From NCBI GenBank assembly GCA_018812925.1, contig JAHJCU010000004.1, positions 1 through 64,000 on the forward strand: 64,000 bases of DNA, read 5' to 3'. Positions 21,568 to 30,454 of the stretch are shown in pieces. The first letter of the stretch is position 1. Each line of letters opens with the position of its first letter. Below the pieces are notes generated by a model. That model made no database searches. It was not told the origin of the DNA and saw nothing but the letters and a program-made list of their open reading frames with translations. The DNA comes from Candidatus Omnitrophota bacterium. Lineage in GTDB: Bacteria; CAIJMQ01. A program made the translations under genes and the position numbers.

Positions 21568-21624
21568 CCCGCCCCAAAGATTGGCGGGCAGGCAGAATCC
21601 CCGCCTGCTTGCGAAGCGGGCAGG
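21568..21624. repeat. Two adjacent CCCGCC..GGCGGG-type hairpins
   Basis: CCCGCC ccaaagatt GGCGGG (21568-21588) and CCCGCctgcttgcgaaGCGGG (21600-21620). Confidence 0.75.
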
Positions 21625-21644
21625 TAGCATTAGTATCCTTTTGT

Positions 21645-22685
21645 TCAGTCTTTATTAATCACATTAATCAGTTCAAGAAGCCGACCATAATCGTGCTGGT
21701 TAAATTTCATAACGAGACGTGGGAGGTCTAAGTATTCTTGTTTCTTAATTTCTTCGTTTGTAGGAGGAGAAAGCTTGATATCGCCTTTGGTTAAAATATC
21801 TTTAAAGTTTTGGTTTATGAGTTTTAGTGTTTTGTCAGAAAGGGTTTTATTTAGCCGAAGAACAGTCAAACCCGAAGCATAGCGTATGGAGTGGTATATT
21901 CTGTAAAAATCTTCTATATATTTAACCGCATCATCTACATTTGTAATAATTTTGAAAAGGTTGAAATCTTCTTTTTTAATAAAACCGTTTTTGACCAATT
22001 GGTCGCTTAGGAATTTTTTCCATTGTGTCCAATATGTTGAGCCCTGCGGTTGCATTAGGAGTATTGGTCTTGGTCTGGATTTGCCTGTCTGGATTAATGT
22101 GATTGCTTCAAATCCTTCGTCGTTAGTGCCGAAGCCGCCGGGAAAAAGTGTGGTGGCATCAGTTTCTTTTATGAAGACGAGTTTTCTCGTAAAGAAATAT
22201 TTGAAGTTTATAAGTTTTTGTTTTTCGTCTATATAAGGATTGGGTTTTTGTTCATAAGGCAAACGGATATTTAGTGCGAATTCTTTACCGTGTTCTGCTC
22301 CTTTGTTGCCGGCTTCCATAACACCACCGCCGCCGCCGGTTACAATCATATAGCCCTTTGCGGTTATTTTTCTTGAGAATTCCTCAGCCATTTTATATTC
22401 AGACGAAGTATTAGCCGACCTTGCAGAACCAAAAATTATGACTTTTTTTACGTTTCTATAAGGAGCAAATATCTTGAAGGAATAACGCAATTCTTTTAGC
22501 GCGTTATTTATAAGTTTGAGGTCGCCTCTGTCAGATGATTCTAATCCCAACTTGACTGCTGTGGTAAGTATTTCGCGAAGAAGGTCTTCGGTTTCGGGTG
22601 AAGAAGCAGATAGTTTCGCGAGCTTGGATATCAATTCGTCAGTTGTCTGAACGCCAATTTCGTATTCTTTATATGTCTTAGTCAT
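21645..22685 (-). CDS. LOG / TIGR00730-family (lysine decarboxylase-like Rossmann) protein
   Basis: VIIFGSARS, VTGGGGGVMEAGNKGA, FPGGFGTNDEGFEAITLIQTGK. Confidence 0.9.
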   Translation of the reverse strand: MTKTYKEYEIGVQTTDELISKLAKLSASSPETEDLLREILTTAVKLGLESSDRGDLKLINNALKELRYSFKIFAPYRNVKKVIIFGSARSANTSSEYKMAEEFSRKITAKGYMIVTGGGGGVMEAGNKGAEHGKEFALNIRLPYEQKPNPYIDEKQKLINFKYFFTRKLVFIKETDATTLFPGGFGTNDEGFEAITLIQTGKSRPRPILLMQPQGSTYWTQWKKFLSDQLVKNGFIKKEDFNLFKIITNVDDAVKYIEDFYRIYHSIRYASGLTVLRLNKTLSDKTLKLINQNFKDILTKGDIKLSPPTNEEIKKQEYLDLPRLVMKFNQHDYGRLLELINVINKD

Positions 22686-22845
22686 ATTTTAGAATGGATT
22701 AATAATTATACTATAGATGTTTTATCTTATTGTATCAAGGATTGGGAAATATTCTACGCTATTAAGGGGTTTTGAAAATACCTGCAGAAATCCGCTAAGA
22801 GATAGGAATTTCCGCAGGTATTAATTGAAATGTCTAATCTTTTAT

Positions 22846-23016
22846 TTAACGACCGCCGCTCTTGCGCTTTGTAAAACAAGCTTTACAGTATATAGGACGG
22901 TCATCTTTGGGTTTAAAAGGTACTTCGCATTCTTGTTTGCATTCTGCGCAAACCGCTTTGTACATTTCACGAGGAGCTTGACCACATCCACAGCCACCAC
23001 TTTGTTCGTCTGACAT
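22846..23016 (-). CDS. Small CxxC...CxxC zinc-ribbon protein (56 aa)
   Basis: Hand translation MSDEQSGGCGCGQAPREMYKAVCAECKQECEVPFKPKDDRPIYCKACFTKRKSGGR; not in ORF track. Confidence 0.8.
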   Translation of the reverse strand: MSDEQSGGCGCGQAPREMYKAVCAECKQECEVPFKPKDDRPIYCKACFTKRKSGGR

Positions 23017-23136
23017 ATTACCTCCTTTTTAACTTTATTAAAATTTTAGTTTATGGGATTATAAAGTTTTCATAGATAAATTTCAAATATGTAATTTTAT
23101 TAAGTCTGGATAATGAGAAATTTATCTTTTTAAAAA

Positions 23137-24954
23137 TTAGTTTGTAAAATTATCTATTTTTTTATTTATCTCTTCCGCTTTTTCCAGTAATTCCAGCCAA
23201 AGGTCTTCTTCCTCTTTAATAACTTTACCAAGATATTCGTAGCGCAAACTACGCTCAACTGACCAGCTTGATGAATCGTTCATAAATATGTCGCGGATTT
23301 CTTCCCATTCTTTTTTATGACCCTCAAAGCGTGTTTGGATTTCTTTTATTCTGGAATTGAGCTTTCCAATTTCAAGCTTAAGGCGTTTTAGTATTTTTCG
23401 GTCGGGTTTATTATGAGTTTTTACAGATTTAGGTTTTTGTTTTATAGTTTTTTCTGCGCTTAATTCATTATGAAATCTTGTTTCTATTCTATAAACATAA
23501 TCTTCATAATTACCCGGATAACTAAGAATTGCGCCGTCTTTTACTTCAACTATTTCGGTTGCCAGCATATTGACAAAAGTACGGTCATGACTGATAAACA
23601 TAATTGTTCCGTGAAATTTTTTTAGAGCTTTGCCGAGTGATTCGGCTGTCTCGAAATCAAGATGGTTAGTGGGTTCATCCAAAAGAAGCACATCGCTCTT
23701 AGATAAGAGTAGTCCTGCCAGACATAATCTTGCTTTTTCGCCTCCGCTTAATACGGAAACTTTTTTCTGCACATCATCACCTTTAAAGAGAAAACTGCCT
23801 GCCAGATTCAAAATAGCCTGATGGGATGCAAAATTTTGCGCCTTATTTGAAAGATGGGTATATACGTCATCCTTTGGATTAAGTGATAAAAGAACGTGTT
23901 GGGCATAATAACCTATTTTAAGGTTGTGTCCCCATTTATAACTACCGGATTTTGTTTCCAGGTCATCGGCAATTGTGCGCATGAATGTTGTCTTGCCCTG
24001 TCCGTTATCGCCTAAAATGGCAATATGAGCGCCTCGTTTAAACTGCATATTGATTGAACTTGCCACTTGATAATCGGGATAACCGATTGCAAGCTCATCA
24101 CAGCTAAAAGCCATTAAATTGCTTGTTTCAACATTAGGGATTTTAATATGCACATTGTCAAGTTGATGACCAACATCTATGGTCTTCATTTTTGCCATTT
24201 TTTTCTTAAAGGATTGGGCTTGGCTGGCTTTTGTGTTTTTTGCGCCAAAGCGGTCTATAAATGTCTGTAATTGTTTTTTCTTGGCAGTAATTTTCTTGTT
24301 ATAGCATTCTTTTAAACGACGCTGTTCTTCTTTATACAGCAGATATTCTTCAACATCTCTAGGATATAGAGTACACGAACCGTTTTCAATCTCAAGAGTT
24401 TCTTTGCAGGTCCTTATAAGAAATTCTCTGTCATGGGAAACAATGAGAAAACCTCCGCGGAAATCCCGCAGGAATTCTTCGAGTAAAATCAGTGTTCTAA
24501 GGTCAAGATAATTTGTAGGTTCATCTAAAATAAGAAGGTTCGGGTCACGAAGTAGCATAGAAACAAGTTTCACGCGTGTTCTAAAACCCCCCGAAAGAAC
24601 GCCTATTGTTTCAGAAAGCATTTCGTTTGTAATCTTAAAGCGCGCGGCTATTTTACCGCATTGCCACGGCTCTTTTCCTGTGTATCGCATAAGGAAATCT
24701 ACCACAGTTTCGTCAAGTTTGTAGGGGTCGTGTTGTTCTAAATAAGCTAAACGAAATATGGCGCTTTTTTGAACAGTCCCGCTGTCTTGTTCTTCGTGGC
24801 CTGTTATTATCTTGCATAATGTTGATTTGCCCGAGCCGTTACGTCCAATAACGCCTATTTTCTGATTTTCCGCAATAGTAAAACTCACATCGTTAAAGAT
24901 GACTTGTAACCCGTAGGCTTTATGAATATTTTTAAGCTGTAATAATGTTCTCAA
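23137..24954 (-). CDS. ABC-F family ATPase
   Basis: Two ABC domains (GRNGSGKSTLCK, LSGGFRTRVKL; GDNGQGKTTFMR, LSGGEKARLCLAGL) without TM segments. Confidence 0.95.
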   Translation of the reverse strand: MRTLLQLKNIHKAYGLQVIFNDVSFTIAENQKIGVIGRNGSGKSTLCKIITGHEEQDSGTVQKSAIFRLAYLEQHDPYKLDETVVDFLMRYTGKEPWQCGKIAARFKITNEMLSETIGVLSGGFRTRVKLVSMLLRDPNLLILDEPTNYLDLRTLILLEEFLRDFRGGFLIVSHDREFLIRTCKETLEIENGSCTLYPRDVEEYLLYKEEQRRLKECYNKKITAKKKQLQTFIDRFGAKNTKASQAQSFKKKMAKMKTIDVGHQLDNVHIKIPNVETSNLMAFSCDELAIGYPDYQVASSINMQFKRGAHIAILGDNGQGKTTFMRTIADDLETKSGSYKWGHNLKIGYYAQHVLLSLNPKDDVYTHLSNKAQNFASHQAILNLAGSFLFKGDDVQKKVSVLSGGEKARLCLAGLLLSKSDVLLLDEPTNHLDFETAESLGKALKKFHGTIMFISHDRTFVNMLATEIVEVKDGAILSYPGNYEDYVYRIETRFHNELSAEKTIKQKPKSVKTHNKPDRKILKRLKLEIGKLNSRIKEIQTRFEGHKKEWEEIRDIFMNDSSSWSVERSLRYEYLGKVIKEEEDLWLELLEKAEEINKKIDNFTN

Positions 24955-25015
24955 ATTTAATCCTTTGTATAATCTTTATTTTTTTATTACCTGAATGAAG
25001 GAAGGATTCCCGCCG

Positions 25016-26053
25016 TTATATCAAGCCCGAGACAGTTTTAGCTTTCCCCGCTAAATATTTTTCCGTGAACTTTATTATATCATTCATCATGCTAACTGTC
25101 TGGACAGGGTATTTGCCCACGGCAGATTCAGCCGAAAGCATAACACAGTTAGTGCCGTCTATTATGGCATTGGCAACATCGGACACTTCTGCACGTGTAG
25201 GGATTCTGTTGTCAGTCATACTTTCAAGCATCTGTGTTGCGGTAATTACGAATTTTTTGGCTTTGTTGCATTTTTTAATAATCATTTTCTGGATAACGGG
25301 GATTTTGTAGACGGGCAGAGAAACCCCCATATCTCCGCGAGCTATCATAATACCATCGGAAACTTTTATTATTTCGTCAATGTTTTTTATCCCTTCCCTA
25401 CTCTCAATTTTTGCAATAATTTTGCAGCGCGAGTTTTTTCCGAGTATATTTCTTATATCTAAAATATCTTTTTTTGTGCACACAAATGACTGCGCGATAT
25501 ACTCAATATTGTTTCTTTTGCAAAAAAGTATATCCTGTATATCTTTTTGGCTTACACTTCCAAACTGAAGCTTTACGCCGGGGATATTTATGCCCTTATG
25601 TTCTTTTAGAAGACCGCCAACTATTACTTTTGTCTTCAAGCTAGTCTTGGTTCTGCCGATTACTTCCAAAGCGATATTGCCGTCATCTATAAATATATAT
25701 TGTCCGTTCTTTATACTGCGTAGAGAGCCCTGATAATCAAAAGGAATTTTTTCACTCGTGCCTTTTATCTTTTCTTGTGTAAGCCAAAAAACTTTGCGTT
25801 TTTTTAGTTCAAGAGGAGCGGTGAGTTCGCCCACTCTTATGCGATGACCCTGCAAGTCGCCGAGAAATTTTATGCGCCTGCGGTATTTTGTATTTAAAAG
25901 TCGAATGAGATCTATTTTATTGAGCAAATCCTGCGACCCGCCGTGGGAAAAATTCAATCGTCCAACATCCATACCTGCAAGCATCATCTTTCTAAGAACC
26001 GTTTGATTCGAAGAAGCCGGACCGAGTGTGCAGATTATTTTAGTCCTAGTCAT
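25016..26053 (-). CDS. Pyruvate kinase, short form lacking the C-terminal domain
   Basis: [89 protein letters not shown]; stops soon after (345 aa). Confidence 0.92.
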   Translation of the reverse strand: MTRTKIICTLGPASSNQTVLRKMMLAGMDVGRLNFSHGGSQDLLNKIDLIRLLNTKYRRRIKFLGDLQGHRIRVGELTAPLELKKRKVFWLTQEKIKGTSEKIPFDYQGSLRSIKNGQYIFIDDGNIALEVIGRTKTSLKTKVIVGGLLKEHKGINIPGVKLQFGSVSQKDIQDILFCKRNNIEYIAQSFVCTKKDILDIRNILGKNSRCKIIAKIESREGIKNIDEIIKVSDGIMIARGDMGVSLPVYKIPVIQKMIIKKCNKAKKFVITATQMLESMTDNRIPTRAEVSDVANAIIDGTNCVMLSAESAVGKYPVQTVSMMNDIIKFTEKYLAGKAKTVSGLI

Positions 26054-26060
26054 AGATTTT

Positions 26061-26483
26061 TTATTTTTTGAGTAATTTTGAACTTGACTGTATTTTTCCG
26101 CCGCCTACCATTTCAACTATTTTTATTCCCAACTGAACGCATATTTCTTTTTCAGGAATGTTGCCTATTGTTCTGTCGCCGCCTTGAGCAAATATGTCAG
26201 GTTTAACTAATTTCAAAGTTTGAATGACACTTTTGTCTTTGTCTATGGATAGAAGCGCTTTATCAACATATCTGATAGATGAAACTATTTCCAGACGCTC
26301 TTCCTGATTCATAAAAGGTTTACTGCCTTTTAACTTGACCTGTTTATCGTTGTTGACTATAACAATAAGACAATCTCCGAGTTTTTTTGCTTCTTTAAAA
26401 TACCGGACATGTCCTTTATGTAAAGGGTTAAAATAACCCGACACGCAAACTGTTTTTTCCCTGCAACGGGTATTAGTATGCAT
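26061..26483 (-). CDS. Cytidylyltransferase-like (RfaE2/TagD-type) nucleotidyltransferase
   Basis: [40 protein letters not shown]. Confidence 0.9.
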   Translation of the reverse strand: MHTNTRCREKTVCVSGYFNPLHKGHVRYFKEAKKLGDCLIVIVNNDKQVKLKGSKPFMNQEERLEIVSSIRYVDKALLSIDKDKSVIQTLKLVKPDIFAQGGDRTIGNIPEKEICVQLGIKIVEMVGGGKIQSSSKLLKK

Positions 26484-26521
26484 TTAAAGGGCCTCCTTTC
26501 TTTAATTTGCTTATTAAAATC

Positions 26522-28918
26522 TTAACTATCAGCGATATCTTCTTTCCCGATCAAAGCAAGTCTTGCCAAAAGATAGGATATGGTGGATTCTGAGCCCTGA
26601 TTGAGATTGATATGACCTTCTCCCAAACCGTCATAACATCCGCCTGTGGTCCTGTCATAAACCACCTGTTTAATGCTGTTATCACCCAAAAACCAGTTGA
26701 ATGCCTCATTCATAAGTTTTTTATAAACATCTTTTCCGATTACAGAATATGCAGTAGCAAGAGCACAGGTCATTGCCGATGTATCTTCCGGCTGTTGGTC
26801 AAAATAACGGCGTTTTCCCATTCTGTGATGCCAGCCACCTTGTCCCGTAGGCATATAGATTCCGTCTATAAAAGTATGACTTATCAGAAAATCCAGCGTC
26901 TTTACGCCTATATCAAAGTAGTCGCTATTACGGGTATATTCATATCCTAAAATAAGCGCTTCCGGTAAAACGGCATTGGAATAAGTAAGATAATCTTCAA
27001 ACCACTGCCAATCTTCAGAAGATACCCCGCGATAAAGCGATACCAGTCTGTCACAAAGAACAATTAATATCTTTTCCGCCTTGACTCGCCACTCGTCATT
27101 CAATCCTTTTTCTTTCTCGTCTTCTGCCCGACGAAGCGGATGCAGTAAAGACGAGGGCTTTGAACCAGACAGGTCCAACCCCTTGCCTTCAATTTCTTTA
27201 GTTCTTTTTAAAAGTAGACAAATCCCTTTTATATAAAAAGCAGTCGCTCTTGGAGATTCGAACATTTTATGTTTTTCTATTCTTTTCTTTAACAGAGAGA
27301 AAGCTTTGTTTTTTATGTTTGCAGGAAGAGAAGCAACCGAAGCGGCAACCGACAATGCCCACATAGCCCGACCGTTAGCATCATCAAGATTTTCTTTCTT
27401 GCCAAGCTTAATATCTATCGTTCTGTCGGCTTTTACATAATTATGGAAGATACCTTCATTGCCATCTTGCCCCTCCGAGTTAGGACCTAATAAAAACTCT
27501 ATGAAATTCAAATATATTTTCATACGATTGATTAGCTCAGTTTTTTGTTTATCAAGATAAGGTTTCTTAATAGATTTGCCGAGTTCGTCATAGTATAAGC
27601 ATACAACTATTAGAGCACGGGCATTGTCATCAAGTGTATAACCCGACGAGATATCAGGCAGGGATAGTTTTGCAAATTGTATGATGCCGAAATCATCTGT
27701 CAGGCGAAACATATGACTAAGATTAATGCGGGGGATTTTTTTGTATTCACTTAGTTTAGAGATATCACTTGAATATTTAGAGAACAATTTTAAGTACTCA
27801 AGCGCAACATTATCCCATGTCATCTTGCGAGTCCTAAAATAGGCATTTTTCCCAAGCTGTTCTCTTAGTTTGGGCTCTTTAAGAAGTTTTATTATAGCTT
27901 CGGCGTAAGAATCAGAGTCTTTAAAATTTACCAATATCCCCGTTTCGGAAGTTACTAGTTCCTTGGCTTGCGCAAAAGGGGTGGAAACTACCGGTCTGCC
28001 TGAACCCAACGCATAGGAAAGCGTACCTGAAACAGCCTGATGGGGGTCAAGAGATGTTGAGATATAAAGATCCGTCGCCTTTAAACATTGAAGCAGTTTG
28101 TCAAGGTCAGCATATTCATTATAAAAGTTCACGTTGGAAGAGAGATTAAGAGCGCGGACTTTTTCAATTAAGAAATTACGGTAACTTTCTCCTTCTTTTT
28201 TTAGAACTCCAGGATGAGTAACCCCCAAAATGGTATATACGAAGTCAGGGTAAGCTTCAACTACTTTAGGAAGCGCCTCTATAACATATTCAATTCCTTT
28301 ACCTCTGCTCAAGAAACCAAAAGTCAAAAGGTTTGTTCTTTTGAAAAAACTTAAAACATCTTTCTGTTTTACATGAGAAGGATAGATAACCGAATGAATC
28401 CCATGAAGAATTACTGAAATCTTTTTTTTGCTGATGCCATATTCTCGGTTCAGTATTTCTTTTGAAAGATTAGTCATCGCCACAAGACCGCTTGCTTTTT
28501 CTGCTATAGAACGGACTATGTCGTAAAGTTCACTATTGGGAGAAGGTAAAACACTATGGAAAGTCACAATCGACGGTTTTTTAAGCGTATCCAAAAATAC
28601 AAGAAGGTAAGAGCCATATTCTCCTCCAAAAATGCCGAATTCGTGCTGTATATTGACAAGTTTTACATCATCCATTGCGTTGATTTCTTCGGCGGTTTTA
28701 ACATATTCCTGCTGAGAATTCTGATCTATCTGGAAGATGACTTTTCTCGGGTAGTTATAACGCGATATATCATCTGTATTGACCGCAGCTATCCTGGACT
28801 CAATAACAGGTTCAAGCAAATTATTCATTGCATCCGTAAGGTCTGCGGTAAAAGTAGCTATGCCGCATTCTCTGGGAGGGAAAGTAGACAAATAAATAAT
28901 TTTAAGGGTGTTTTTCAT
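26522..28918 (-). CDS. GT4-type glycosyltransferase with C-terminal (alpha/alpha)6-like domain
   Basis: FPPRECGIATFTADL, GFLSRGKGIEYVIEALP, STSLDPHQAVSGTLSYALGSGRPVVSTPF; about 400-aa helical extension. Confidence 0.88.
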   Translation of the reverse strand: MKNTLKIIYLSTFPPRECGIATFTADLTDAMNNLLEPVIESRIAAVNTDDISRYNYPRKVIFQIDQNSQQEYVKTAEEINAMDDVKLVNIQHEFGIFGGEYGSYLLVFLDTLKKPSIVTFHSVLPSPNSELYDIVRSIAEKASGLVAMTNLSKEILNREYGISKKKISVILHGIHSVIYPSHVKQKDVLSFFKRTNLLTFGFLSRGKGIEYVIEALPKVVEAYPDFVYTILGVTHPGVLKKEGESYRNFLIEKVRALNLSSNVNFYNEYADLDKLLQCLKATDLYISTSLDPHQAVSGTLSYALGSGRPVVSTPFAQAKELVTSETGILVNFKDSDSYAEAIIKLLKEPKLREQLGKNAYFRTRKMTWDNVALEYLKLFSKYSSDISKLSEYKKIPRINLSHMFRLTDDFGIIQFAKLSLPDISSGYTLDDNARALIVVCLYYDELGKSIKKPYLDKQKTELINRMKIYLNFIEFLLGPNSEGQDGNEGIFHNYVKADRTIDIKLGKKENLDDANGRAMWALSVAASVASLPANIKNKAFSLLKKRIEKHKMFESPRATAFYIKGICLLLKRTKEIEGKGLDLSGSKPSSLLHPLRRAEDEKEKGLNDEWRVKAEKILIVLCDRLVSLYRGVSSEDWQWFEDYLTYSNAVLPEALILGYEYTRNSDYFDIGVKTLDFLISHTFIDGIYMPTGQGGWHHRMGKRRYFDQQPEDTSAMTCALATAYSVIGKDVYKKLMNEAFNWFLGDNSIKQVVYDRTTGGCYDGLGEGHINLNQGSESTISYLLARLALIGKEDIADS
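27116..27155. repeat. Imperfect palindrome within the glycosyltransferase ORF
   Basis: CTCGTCTT-CTGC ... GCAG-ta-AAGACGAG; encodes SSLLHPLRRAEDE. Confidence 0.6.
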
Positions 28919-28924
28919 TTTTGA

Positions 28925-29959
28925 TTAAAAATTATCCTTGTTATTTTTTAGTTCCGTCAAAAGCTCTTTCATATCTATGGACTTTGCAGCTATAAGTTTA
29001 TCAGCCGCGCCATAATATATGTATAATCTCCCGCCTTTTTTAATCGTTCCCGTCGGAAAAACAACATTGTTGACATCTCCTTGTTTCTCCCATTTTTCAC
29101 TCGGGGAAAATAAAGGACGTTTTAGACGCGCAATAATTTTAGTCGGGTCATTAATGTCTAATAATGCCGCAGCAGCATGATAAATTCTTCCCATACGTGA
29201 ATCTTCTACAGCGTGATAAATTAAAAGCCATCCGTCTTTTGTTTCAATAGGCGGACAACCACCCCCGACATTTCTGCTTTCAAATCTTGATACAGAATCG
29301 AGAATAATATATTCGCCCAAATTTCTAAGATAATTTCGCCAATAATCATCGGTAAGGTCTTTAAAATCATCAAAATATATCACCTGAATTCCGGGAAGTA
29401 TACGATGAACCAACGCGAATTTGCCATTAATTTTTTTAGGAAATATGAAAGCGTCTTTTTCCCAAAGCAGTATATCATCGCCTTGTCTGTGTCTTATATA
29501 TGATTCAAATATGGAATATTTCTCTCTAATCTTGACATTTGAAGAACAAAATAAACTACCGGCTTCGGCATAAGTAATGCGGGGAGAAATTATTCCGTGC
29601 TTTGTAAAATTTACAAGGTCAGTGCTTGTAGCATAAGCAATAAGTGCATTTCTCCTGTCATAAACGGTATAAAAAAGATAATATATCCCATCAAGAAAAA
29701 CTATTCTCGGGTCTTCCACGCCACCCTTTTCGTAATCGTACTCTGGGAAAATAACGGGTACAGAGGATCTCTTTACTACTTTGTTATTCATCAATTGGCA
29801 GTAGCCGATGGATGAAAACATATCACCCTGCCTTACTCCTCTGTAAAACATATGAGTTATACCGTTTAGCTCAATGCAGGCAGGATTTAAGACCGCTTGA
29901 TTATCAAATTCATTCTGCGAACTTTCAAGTATTATGCCTTCGCTTTTAACCTCAATCAT
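28925..29959 (-). CDS. GH130-family glycoside phosphorylase/hydrolase
   Basis: FNQAVLNPACIELNGITHMFYRGV, GVEDPRIVFLDGIYYLFYT, GGCPPIETKDGWLLIYHAVE, YYGAADKLIAAKSIDM. Confidence 0.9.
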   Translation of the reverse strand: MIEVKSEGIILESSQNEFDNQAVLNPACIELNGITHMFYRGVRQGDMFSSIGYCQLMNNKVVKRSSVPVIFPEYDYEKGGVEDPRIVFLDGIYYLFYTVYDRRNALIAYATSTDLVNFTKHGIISPRITYAEAGSLFCSSNVKIREKYSIFESYIRHRQGDDILLWEKDAFIFPKKINGKFALVHRILPGIQVIYFDDFKDLTDDYWRNYLRNLGEYIILDSVSRFESRNVGGGCPPIETKDGWLLIYHAVEDSRMGRIYHAAAALLDINDPTKIIARLKRPLFSPSEKWEKQGDVNNVVFPTGTIKKGGRLYIYYGAADKLIAAKSIDMKELLTELKNNKDNF

Positions 29960-30129
29960 TTACCAGTCCCCTTTTCTTCTTATTTACAAATAAGATTTGA
30001 GTGCTATTTTATCATTTTTTTGCAATCAGTTGCGATTTTAAAAAAAACAGCCCCGGTTCCCATAACCCGCAGCTGCCTAAAAAATGCCTTTACTAAATTA
30101 TTATATTATATAATTAAGAATTACTCTAG

Positions 30130-30203
30130 TGTCCCTGACAGGATTTGAACCTGTGCATCCGGCTTCGGAGGCCGACGCTCTATCCGGGCTGAGCTACAGG
30201 GAC
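30130..30203 (-). tRNA. tRNA-Arg (CCG)
   Basis: Reverse complement GTCCCTGTAGCTCAGCCCGGATAGAGCG..CTCCGAA..GGTTCAAATCCTGTCAGGGACA. Confidence 0.95.
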
Positions 30204-30224
30204 AAATAGTCGCTATAGCGACGA

Positions 30225-30370
30225 TAAATTACAAACTCCAAGAAACAAGATACGAAAAATAACAATTATCAAAATGTTTTGAATTTGGGATTTGAGTATT
30301 GAGATTTGTTTGGTTATTATTTCTTGTATCTTGGTCATTGATATTCATCTAATTTCGATATTCGGATTTT
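30225..30370. repeat. Heptad array between tRNA-Arg and lptD
   Basis: ACAAACT CCAAGAA ACAAGAT ACGAAAA .. TTTTGAA TTTGGGA TTTGAGT ATTGAGA TTTGTTT. Confidence 0.6.
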
Positions 30371-30454
30371 ATATCTTTTCAATATCTAAATCCAATGCCA
30401 AGGAGATATTTTCTTGCAAAATGGTAATCTGTATGCTATATGTAGCATCTACAT

